From assembly GCA_026786335.1 (NCBI GenBank), contig JAJAYG010000327.1:1-5659 (forward strand): a stretch of 5,659 nt of DNA, read 5' to 3'. Under the pieces are notes generated by a model. It did no database searches. It had not been told where the DNA came from and saw only the letters and a list, made by a program, of their open reading frames with translations. Each line of letters starts with the position of its first letter. Position 1 is the stretch's first letter. Position numbers and translations under genes: made by a program. Positions 1-5,659 of the stretch are shown piece by piece. The DNA comes from Chitinophagales bacterium. GTDB taxonomy: Bacteria > Bacteroidota > Bacteroidia > Chitinophagales > UBA10324.

Positions 1-934
1 GCGCAAGCTGTAAAGAACCATAGTGATAGTTGCCGCCGAATTCTTCAAGCGTAAGTGCAGCCCACGAAAAGAGATCCAATTGATACAATACATTGTTTGA
101 AAAAATCATGCTCAGGTAAAGCAAACTGTCATTGGGAGAAAATTCAATTCCATAAGCACCTGTTGTAAAAGAGAAATAAGAAGTGAGGTTTACATCATTT
201 GATAAAATTCCTGTTGCCCGATCAAAGTCAAACAAATCAATGCGAATGGTACTGAAAGTATTTACCATCACTAACTTATTTCCGCTGTGTGATGTTTTTA
301 ACTGGCCAATAATGGTGCTTGCATCACGGTTTGGTCCAATGGCTGTTTCAACCGGAATACCTACTCCTTCTGCAGTTACAGGATATGCATTGAATTTCTT
401 GTTACCCATTTGATGCACGATTACCCAAACATCCTTTTCGTTTGCATTTAAAATTGCGGTAATGCCTTCAACACTTGCACCCAGCAACTGAATGTTTTTT
501 TGATTGATGATTACATCACCATAGCCGCCATTTAAATTCATATTAACTACTGAATACCAAACTCCCCCATTCGGAGTAATGTGGCTGCCCATTGTAAAAA
601 CATAATACAGATTGCAACTATCAGGATTGTGAACAATAATTGATTGTGCCGATGAAGTATCACCTTTTAATCCCGATCCATTCGGCATCAGATTGTGATT
701 GCGGTCCCAAATTTTTTCTCCGTTTTCGTAGAAGAGAAGATTGCCATTGTTGTCACATGCAGTTGCACAACCTTCAAAAATTTCCATAGCGCTGTTGGAA
801 AGTGCAACCGGAGAACCACTGTTAAAATCAATGCCTGCATTATCACCGAAGTACCAGATGTTGCCTGCGTTTTGCGCATCACTTAAAAAGGTAATGAAGC
901 CACTGATAAAAAGTAAACTGAATAATTTTTTCAT
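1..934 (-). CDS. Secreted propeller-like T9SS-type protein, third paralogue (3' end outside window)
   Basis: Seen: an uninterrupted frame of 311 codons begins at the ATG at 934-932 and is still open at the left edge, so the C-terminus is missing. Residues 1-20 form a Sec signal peptide (MKK, then a hydrophobic run, ending in LSDA before QNAG). The rest aligns along its length with the N-terminal halves of the two complete upstream genes: WYFGDNAGIDF at 27-37, EGCATACDNNGNLLFY at 54-69, WDRNH at 76-80, LNGGYGDV at 134-141, DVWVIVH at 168-174, LFDFDRATGILSN at 234-246 and IEFSPND at 263-269. Repeated FSPxG-type and DFDxATG strands resemble YncE/lactonase-like beta-propellers. The last residues, GSLQLA, match the GSMQLAPDGKIYVA strand of the 754-residue paralogue, so PKD and sorting domains probably follow beyond the edge (inference). 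The start lies 12 nt after the preceding stop, without a Shine-Dalgarno motif. The first FSPDG-type motif is degenerate here (TSHSGNK, 214-220). Ligand and function are unknown. Confidence 0.9.
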   Translation of the reverse strand, partial: MKKLFSLLFISGFITFLSDAQNAGNIWYFGDNAGIDFNSGSPVALSNSAMEIFEGCATACDNNGNLLFYENGEKIWDRNHNLMPNGSGLKGDTSSAQSIIVHNPDSCNLYYVFTMGSHITPNGGVWYSVVNMNLNGGYGDVIINQKNIQLLGASVEGITAILNANEKDVWVIVHQMGNKKFNAYPVTAEGVGIPVETAIGPNRDASTIIGQLKTSHSGNKLVMVNTFSTIRIDLFDFDRATGILSNDVNLTSYFSFTTGAYGIEFSPNDSLLYLSMIFSNNVLYQLDLFSWAALTLEEFGGNYHYGSLQLA

Positions 935-946
935 TGCTGAAAAAAA

Positions 947-3259
947 TTAATGCGTAATCAAAATCTTTTTGTTGAAGATGTTGTAATGTGATTTCCCCGA
1001 AGGGGTCCATTCGGACAATTCAAGAAAATAAACACCTGCTGCAATTGCTCCAAGATCAATCGTGGTGGTAAAATGTGCAGTAATATTTTTTGGGTTTGAA
1101 GTAAATAAAATTTGCCCGAGCGCATTTGTTACAGTAATAGTTGCCTCACTTATTTGTGAATTCATGAATTCAACTGTAATTAATCCCTTTGAAGGATTCG
1201 GATACACTGCGAAAAATTCATTACCCGAAATATCTTCCATGCCCGTTACTAAAACATAAAGTGTATTGGATGAAACACAACCTGTTTCATTCGAAATTAC
1301 TACAGTATAAAAACCTGTTTCAGTAGCTGTGTAAGATTGTTGTGTTGCGCCCGAAATGTCTATACTGTTGAATTGCCACTGATAATTATTTGCAGGTGAT
1401 GAAGTGAGCACATAACCATTTTGTGTAATCGTTGGTAAAGGTGGAGTTGCATTTACCGCCATATAATCTGCAAGAAGCAAAGTGTCGCTTATTCCTAATC
1501 CATTGGTTGTAATTAATGTTACATCATAAGTTCCCGGAGTATTGTAACAAATTTGAGTTGGATTTTGAAGTATAGAAGTTGAAGGACTGCCGCCTTCGAA
1601 AGTCCATTTCCAGCTAACCGGATTGTTTTGTGAGAAGTCATAATAGTCAGTGCAAAATTTTTGACAGATGTCAGTATCACTCGACCCGAATTGAGTGAGC
1701 GAAAAATAAAAGGAGTCAATTGCAGTGCAGCCATTTGAATCAATTGTTACAGCATACCAACCCGACTGCGTTGCAGTGTAAGATTGATTGGTAGCGCCGT
1801 TAATTATTCCGCTGTCGAAATACCATTGATAAGAATCAGCAGCATCACTGCTTAAAACATTTCCCGCCTGTGTAATATTTGCTGAGGGTGTTGCGTTCAC
1901 TGTAATATAGCCGGTAAAAGTGATGGTATCATTTCCGTTTGCACCAGTTGTAATTAGAGTTACATCATAAACTCCCGATGTACCGTAGCAAATGTTGGTT
2001 GGGTTTTGTGCAGAGGAAGAATTTGGTAATCCGCCGGGGAAACTCCAATCCCATGCAGTAGGGCTATTAGTAGACTGATCGGTAAAGTCAATGCAATTGT
2101 TTGCACAGAATGAATTATCTGAAACCGAAAAATCGGGTACACCAATACTGCATCCAAGCCAGTTAACAATGTAGTTAGGCAATCCTAAATAATTTGTGTG
2201 AGGCGAAGTGCTGAATCCGTTGTTTACATAATTGCAGGCGGCACCCAATGCATCAGGGTTTTCAATCTCAGCAAGATTGTAAACGTTGTATCGGTTGATA
2301 TAAATTTTTCCATCGGGTCCCATTTGCAAAGTTCCTAAAATATCATTGGTGGAACTCAAAACAGTTTTAGATGCAATGATGAGTGAATCGGTTGGCTGAG
2401 TCATATCTAACTGATAAACTTCACCGGGATAATAATCTACGTTACCAAGGTAGAGTCGTTTACCATCGCAACTCCATTCAATTACATAAGCCCAAAAATT
2501 ATCAGCCACATAAATAGTGTAATCAAACGTGAGCAATCCTGTAGCGATATCAAAATCCAATACGTCAACAGAATGCATGGAGTAATTTGCAATAGCCAGC
2601 TTTGAACCATCGGGCGAAAGTTTCATGCAGCCAACTGCACCGCCAACATTTACAGGCCCTGTTGTTGATTGTATGCCTGCACCAACTCCGGCTGATGTTA
2701 CAGGATATACATTGTATTTATTACTCGCACCCTTTTTAAAAAGTACCCAGTAATCAATTCCGTTTGCATGCAAGCATCCGGTAATTTTTTCTTCACCCGA
2801 ATTAAAAACATTAAGATTTTTTTGAGTCACTTCTCCCAATCCACTCTGTAATGACATGTCAATAATTGAGTACTTGTTCTGCGACCCGCCATCTGCAACA
2901 GTGAACAAATACCATATTGAATCGGTACCGGGCAATGGTACTGCCAAACAAGCTTGTGATGCTGAATTCCCTTGCGTGAGACCGGAACCATTTACCAATA
3001 CCTGGTTATTCTTGTTGTAAATATTTCCTCCGCCATTGTAAAAAAGCAAATTGCCATTGCTGTCGCTTATAGAGGTTGTTCCCTCATAATTATAAAGCGC
3101 ACTGTTGTTTAATGAAACAGGTGAGCCGCTGTTAAAATCAATTGCACAATTGAAGTTGAAGTGCCAGAAATTGGTTCGGTTCTTAATTGATTGTGCATTA
3201 ATAATTGAAGCCGATAAAAAAATTACGGCAATCAGCAAGCAAAGAATCTTTTTCATCAT
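947..3259 (-). CDS. Propeller-like / PKD repeat protein with T9SS type A sorting domain (770 aa)
   Basis: Complete gene, ATG 3259-3257 to TAA 949-947. Two ATG codons stand in tandem; initiation at the second would remove one Met. Residues 1-22 are a signal peptide (MMKK, hydrophobic core, ending IINA before QS). Residues about 30-370 form the propeller-like half shared with its neighbours, with repeated strands KLSPDGSKLAIAN (213-225), LDFDIATGLL (234-243), CDGKRLYLG (264-272), GPDGKIYI (314-321) and LGLPNYI (358-364). Then come PKD 1 (about 375-456), Ig-like 1 (457-521), PKD 2 (524-606) and Ig-like 2 (607-672). The two PKD+Ig-like units are copies of one module. Residues 680-769 are a Por-type sorting domain: FFAVYPNPSKG, TNALGQILF, IAAGVYFLEL and a terminal NKKILITH. 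Known of the family: such domains direct export through the T9SS and are processed at the surface. The propeller half is the most divergent of the three: WHFNFN replaces WYFGxN, EGT replaces EGC, and WSCDG replaces FSPxx. It begins 7 nt after the upstream stop. Surface adhesion is a guess; no catalytic motif is visible. Confidence 0.95.
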   Translation of the reverse strand: MMKKILCLLIAVIFLSASIINAQSIKNRTNFWHFNFNCAIDFNSGSPVSLNNSALYNYEGTTSISDSNGNLLFYNGGGNIYNKNNQVLVNGSGLTQGNSASQACLAVPLPGTDSIWYLFTVADGGSQNKYSIIDMSLQSGLGEVTQKNLNVFNSGEEKITGCLHANGIDYWVLFKKGASNKYNVYPVTSAGVGAGIQSTTGPVNVGGAVGCMKLSPDGSKLAIANYSMHSVDVLDFDIATGLLTFDYTIYVADNFWAYVIEWSCDGKRLYLGNVDYYPGEVYQLDMTQPTDSLIIASKTVLSSTNDILGTLQMGPDGKIYINRYNVYNLAEIENPDALGAACNYVNNGFSTSPHTNYLGLPNYIVNWLGCSIGVPDFSVSDNSFCANNCIDFTDQSTNSPTAWDWSFPGGLPNSSSAQNPTNICYGTSGVYDVTLITTGANGNDTITFTGYITVNATPSANITQAGNVLSSDAADSYQWYFDSGIINGATNQSYTATQSGWYAVTIDSNGCTAIDSFYFSLTQFGSSDTDICQKFCTDYYDFSQNNPVSWKWTFEGGSPSTSILQNPTQICYNTPGTYDVTLITTNGLGISDTLLLADYMAVNATPPLPTITQNGYVLTSSPANNYQWQFNSIDISGATQQSYTATETGFYTVVISNETGCVSSNTLYVLVTGMEDISGNEFFAVYPNPSKGLITVEFMNSQISEATITVTNALGQILFTSNPKNITAHFTTTIDLGAIAAGVYFLELSEWTPSGKSHYNIFNKKILITH
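1244..1696 (-). repeat. PKD+Ig-like module, copy 2 of the 770-aa protein
   Basis: Residues 522-672 of the 770-residue protein. Landmarks are CQKFC (531-535), WKWTFEGGSPS (550-560), NPTQICYNTPGTYDV (566-580), YQWQFNS (626-632) and GATQQSYTATETGFYTVVI (637-655). It resembles the last module of the 754-residue neighbour more closely than it resembles copy 1 beside it: WTFEGG, CQKFC and TATETGFYTVVI are shared with the neighbour but not with copy 1. Confidence 0.88.
1697..2137 (-). repeat. PKD+Ig-like module, copy 1 of the 770-aa protein
   Basis: Residues 375-521 of the 770-residue protein. Landmarks are CANNC (385-389), WDWSFPGG (403-410), QNPTNICYGTSGVYDVTLITT (418-438), YQWYFDS (477-483), GATNQSYTATQSGWYAV (488-504) and NGC (509-511). 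It aligns from end to end with the following copy (residues 522-672), indicating an in-gene tandem duplication that has since diverged. Confidence 0.88.
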
Positions 3260-3266
3260 TGAATTT

Positions 3267-5531
3267 TTAACGCGTTACAATAATTTTTTTGTTGAATAAA
3301 TTATTCTGTGATTTAATTTCAAGAAAATAAACTCCTGCAGCAATATTTTTCAAATCAACTTTCAGAGTTGAATGCATTGAAATGTTTTTTGGAGCAGAAG
3401 AAAATAAAATTTGCCCAAGCGCATTTGTAACAGTAACAGTTGCATTAGGCATTTGACCATTTAAAAATTCAACAGTGAACTCTCCAAAAGAAGGATTCGG
3501 ATACACGTTGAAAAATTCATTACCCGAAATTTCTTCAACACCTGTAATCAAAACATAAATTGTATTGGAAGAAACACAACCTGTTTCATTACCAATTACC
3601 ACAGTATAAAAACCTGTTTCAGTTGCAGTGTAAGATTGTTGCGTTGCACCGGGAATATCAACACTATTGAATTGCCATTGGTAAGAAGATGAAATTGAAC
3701 AAGTGAGCACATAACCAACTTGTGTGATCGTAGGCAGTGCAGGTGTTGCATTCACAGTCATAAAATTTAAAAGTGCAATGGTGTCGCTGTTACCCAATGC
3801 ATTTTTTGTAATCAGCGTAACATCATAAACACCGGGCGTATTGTAACAAATTTGCGTTGGGTTTTGAAGAATGGAAGTGGAAGGACTGCCGCCTTCGAAT
3901 GTCCAATGCCACTCCACAGAATTTAATGTGAGATCGAAATAGTTAACGCAAAATTTCTGACACACATTGGTATCGGAAACTGAGAATTGATTGCAGTTAG
4001 TATAAGAAATAAAAATACTGTCTTCACCGGTGCAACTTCCGTTAGAAACAATTACAGCATACCAACCTGCAGCAGTAACCATCAACGTTTGCGCGGTGCT
4101 TCCATCATTCCAAACAAAAGAACTTCCTGCATTGCCAGCATCAATCAACAATGAATCACCAATACAAAGCGAAGTATCATTTCCCAAATTAACCACAGGT
4201 GCTTCAATGATGGTAATGGTTTTGTAAAGCGTATCAACGTTACCAAGCAATGAAGTTTCAATTACCTGAACTGAATAAGTTCCGGTATCAGTAAACACAT
4301 GGTTAACATCGGTTCCCGAATCAGTATTTAAATAACCCGAAGCAGGATCATCAAAATTCCAATACACCGATTGAAAACCAGCTGAGTCACTTAGATAAAA
4401 ATGGGTTGCATCACCAAGGCAAAAGAATTCGGCATTGATAGGAAGAAAAAAACTTGCAAGAAAATTTGGTAAGCCAAGGCCAATGGATTTTGGTGAAAGG
4501 TTTACTGCATAATAATCAAAGGTTGCTCCGCCAACTAAATCGGGATTGCTGATTGCGCCAACATAAGTGCTGCCTTCTTCAGCCACATAAATTTTTCCAT
4601 CGGGTGCCAATTGCATGGATCCTACATTGTTAGTTTGTGTGTAGCCGATAATTAAATCTGATGCTTGTATTTCAGTTGCAGTTGCCAAAGAAATATCCCA
4701 CTGATGCACTTCATTGATTCCTCCATCGGCGCCTGAGTAAAGTACTTTGCTGTTGGGGGAAAATTCTAATCCATAAGTTTGGGATATAGTTGTTGTAAGT
4801 GGAATTTGATTCGAAAAAATTCCTGTTGCATTATCGAAATCAAACAACTCAACTGTTGCGCTGTTTACAGGACTGCAATTGCACATGGCAGCTCTTTTTC
4901 CATCGGGCGAAAATTGTAATTGACCAATGGCGCAGCTAAGTGTGTTTCCAACTGTTGAACTTACAGCAGCGTTTACTCCTGAACTTGTTACTTTAAATGC
5001 TTTGAATTTTTTACTGCTGTTTTCGTGTACAGCCACCCAAACATCAGTGCCATTTGCCGCACGAACTCCCGCAAGTTTCTCTGCAACATTATTTGCCATT
5101 GTAATATTCTTATTGGCGTTAACATCGCCTAATCCACCGTTGAGAGTTATATCAACTTCAGAGTAATGCGCCGATCCCGTTTCGCTCGTAACAAAAATGT
5201 AATAGATGGTTGCACTTCCCGGCTTTGGAACAATCAATGCTGCTTGTGTTGAAGAAGAAGTTCCCAACATGCCCGTGCTGTTAGCCATTACCTGATGATT
5301 TTTATCCCATGCTCTTTCGCCTGAAGTATAAAAAAGAAGATTACCATCTTCATCAGCAATGGAAGCGCAACCTTCCCATTGACTCATAGCGCTGTTTGTT
5401 AATACCACCGGCGCACCGGTGCTAAAATCCATTGCTGCATTGTAACCAAAATACCATTTCCAGGTTTGCTTTTGTGCGCTTGCCGCATTTACAATTAACA
5501 GTAAGAATAGAGGAAGTAAAATTTTTTTCAT
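3267..5531 (-). CDS. Propeller-like / PKD repeat protein with T9SS type A sorting domain (754 aa)
   Basis: Complete gene, ATG 5531-5529 to TAA 3269-3267. Residues 1-19 are a signal peptide (MKKILLPLFLLLIV, ending AASA before QKQ). Residues about 25-365 are the propeller-like half: WYFGYNAAMDF (26-36), EGCASIADEDGNLLFY (53-68), LNGGLGDV (130-137), DVWVAVH (163-169), LQFSPDGK (205-212), LFDFDNATGIFSN (229-241), LEFSPN (255-260), MQLAPDGKIYVAE (306-318) and GLGLPNF (351-357). Next come PKD 1 (about 369-443; YWNFDDP and DTGTYSVQV), an Ig-like domain of the LGNDTSLCIGDSLLIDAGN type (448-466, ending near 511), PKD 2 (514-596; CQKFC, WTFEGGSPS, NPTQICYNTPG, YDVTLIT) and Ig-like 2 (598-663). Residues 673-753 are the sorting domain (FFNVYPNPSFG, TNALGQILF, IAAGVYFLEI, FNKKIIVTR). 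PKD 1 and Ig-like 1 are of a different subtype from those in the 770-residue neighbour, while the last module and sorting domain are close matches. The start lies 10 nt after the upstream stop. The product is presumably a surface or secreted protein; its ligand is unknown and no enzyme motif is seen. Confidence 0.95.
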   Translation of the reverse strand: MKKILLPLFLLLIVNAASAQKQTWKWYFGYNAAMDFSTGAPVVLTNSAMSQWEGCASIADEDGNLLFYTSGERAWDKNHQVMANSTGMLGTSSSTQAALIVPKPGSATIYYIFVTSETGSAHYSEVDITLNGGLGDVNANKNITMANNVAEKLAGVRAANGTDVWVAVHENSSKKFKAFKVTSSGVNAAVSSTVGNTLSCAIGQLQFSPDGKRAAMCNCSPVNSATVELFDFDNATGIFSNQIPLTTTISQTYGLEFSPNSKVLYSGADGGINEVHQWDISLATATEIQASDLIIGYTQTNNVGSMQLAPDGKIYVAEEGSTYVGAISNPDLVGGATFDYYAVNLSPKSIGLGLPNFLASFFLPINAEFFCLGDATHFYLSDSAGFQSVYWNFDDPASGYLNTDSGTDVNHVFTDTGTYSVQVIETSLLGNVDTLYKTITIIEAPVVNLGNDTSLCIGDSLLIDAGNAGSSFVWNDGSTAQTLMVTAAGWYAVIVSNGSCTGEDSIFISYTNCNQFSVSDTNVCQKFCVNYFDLTLNSVEWHWTFEGGSPSTSILQNPTQICYNTPGVYDVTLITKNALGNSDTIALLNFMTVNATPALPTITQVGYVLTCSISSSYQWQFNSVDIPGATQQSYTATETGFYTVVIGNETGCVSSNTIYVLITGVEEISGNEFFNVYPNPSFGEFTVEFLNGQMPNATVTVTNALGQILFSSAPKNISMHSTLKVDLKNIAAGVYFLEIKSQNNLFNKKIIVTR
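3543..3992 (-). repeat. PKD+Ig-like module of the 754-aa protein, near-copy of 1244-1696
   Basis: Residues 514-663 of the 754-residue protein. Residues 543-567 are identical to residues 552-576 of the 770-residue protein, and residues 628-646 are identical to its residues 637-655. The underlying DNA is also close: over 3831-3905 versus 1532-1606 I count 9 differences in 75 bases, all silent. Confidence 0.9.
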
Positions 5532-5541
5532 GCTATTTAAT

Positions 5542-5659
5542 TTAGTGGTTGATAATAATTTTTGAACTGAAAATTTTTCCTGCAGAAGTAATTTTTAAAT
5601 TATAAATTCCTTGCGGCAGCGAACCCAAATCTATTGATTTACTCCAATTATTATAGAAA
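5542..5659 (-). CDS. C-terminal end of a T9SS type A cargo protein (5' end outside window)
   Basis: Seen: a frame open from the right edge gives 38 codons ending at TAA 5544-5542. It contains SIDLGSLPQGIYNLKI, then AGKIFSSKIIINH at the terminus. The pattern of a (D/L)xxLxxGxYxLxI strand, a short turn and a terminal KKIIxx-type strand is the end of a Por secretion-system sorting domain. It parallels IAAGVYFLEI and NKKIIVTR in the next gene. Too little is present to say whether the missing body is another member of the same propeller/PKD family. The stop lies 10 nt before the next start, so it is probably the upstream cistron of the same transcript. The fragment is short, but reading frame, composition and motif agree. 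Confidence 0.85.
   Translation of the reverse strand, partial: FYNNWSKSIDLGSLPQGIYNLKITSAGKIFSSKIIINH

Noticed and set aside
183..413. Plus-strand open frame of 76 codons
   Set aside because: It lies wholly antisense inside the partial minus-strand gene 1-934, has no recognisable domain, and the minus-strand frame aligns with two paralogues.
935..946. Poly-A/T run in the spacer before the 934 start, considered as a terminator or slippage site
   Set aside because: No GC-rich stem precedes the T-run in the direction of transcription, and frames on both sides are intact with a normal stop and start. It is better read as an A/T-rich leader.
688..950. Several short open frames on both strands (688-882 minus, 695-886 plus, 741-950 plus)
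   Set aside because: All overlap the signal-peptide and N-terminal coding region of the gene starting at 934, which shows clear homology to its neighbours. These frames are by-products.
1062..1259. Plus-strand open frame antisense to the sorting domain of the 770-aa gene
   Set aside because: The opposite strand encodes the conserved YPNPS and ALGQILF motifs; nothing supports this frame.
1519..2169. Two minus-strand open frames (1519-1743 and 1960-2169) ending in similar FREFMM-like peptides
   Set aside because: They sit at equivalent places of the two PKD+Ig-like module copies in a shifted frame. Their resemblance only reflects the underlying module duplication.
3105..3299. Plus-strand open frame across the junction of the two complete genes
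   Set aside because: Antisense to a signal peptide and to the end of a sorting domain; no start context or homology.
4030..5166. Plus-strand open frames at 4030-4227 and 4927-5166
   Set aside because: Antisense to Ig-like and propeller coding sequence of the 754-aa gene; compositionally just the complement.
5532..5560. Promoter upstream of the 754-aa gene
   Set aside because: The region is coding sequence of the preceding gene plus a 10-nt spacer. I could not find a convincing TAnnTTTG-type Bacteroidota -7 element with a -33 TTTG.
1..5659. Defence system, CRISPR array, insertion sequence, tRNA or other RNA gene
   Set aside because: Nearly every base is accounted for by the four minus-strand coding frames. 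No direct-repeat/spacer pattern, terminal inverted repeats or tRNA-like fold was noticed.

Overview
The window is a densely packed, moderately AT-rich stretch in which every supported gene lies on the minus strand, so transcription runs from right to left. It suggests a member of the Bacteroidota (Flavobacteriales, Chitinophagales or Sphingobacteriales-like). The gene products are large secreted proteins with PKD and Ig-like repeats and C-terminal type IX secretion system (T9SS) type A sorting domains. Start codons are preceded by A/T-rich spacers without Shine-Dalgarno motifs, which is usual in that phylum. Genus cannot be told from this window.

Layout, in transcriptional order. (1) 5542-5659: the last 38 codons of a T9SS cargo protein whose body lies beyond the right edge. 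(2) 3267-5531: a complete 754-residue protein with a signal peptide, a propeller-like N-terminal half, PKD, Ig-like, PKD and Ig-like domains, and a sorting domain. (3) 947-3259: a complete 770-residue paralogue with a signal peptide, a propeller-like half, two copies of one PKD+Ig-like module, and a sorting domain. (4) 1-934: the first 311 codons of a third paralogue, with a signal peptide and most of the propeller-like half; it runs off the left edge. The spacers are 10, 7 and 12 nt, so the four genes look like one co-transcribed tandem array. There is no gene-free stretch longer than 12 nt, and I see no RNA gene, mobile element, CRISPR array, promoter or terminator.

Functionally this is a paralogous family of exported surface or secreted proteins. 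All would be exported by Sec, cross the outer membrane through the T9SS, and lose or process the C-terminal domain there. The propeller-like N-terminal half belongs to a type common in Bacteroidota extracellular proteins but with no established function; adhesion or glycan/protein binding is an inference only. The most interesting feature is the mosaic relationship. The two complete genes are much closer in their last PKD+Ig-like module than in their N-terminal halves, and one of them has duplicated that module internally. I did not find a recognisably new enzymatic or defence system.
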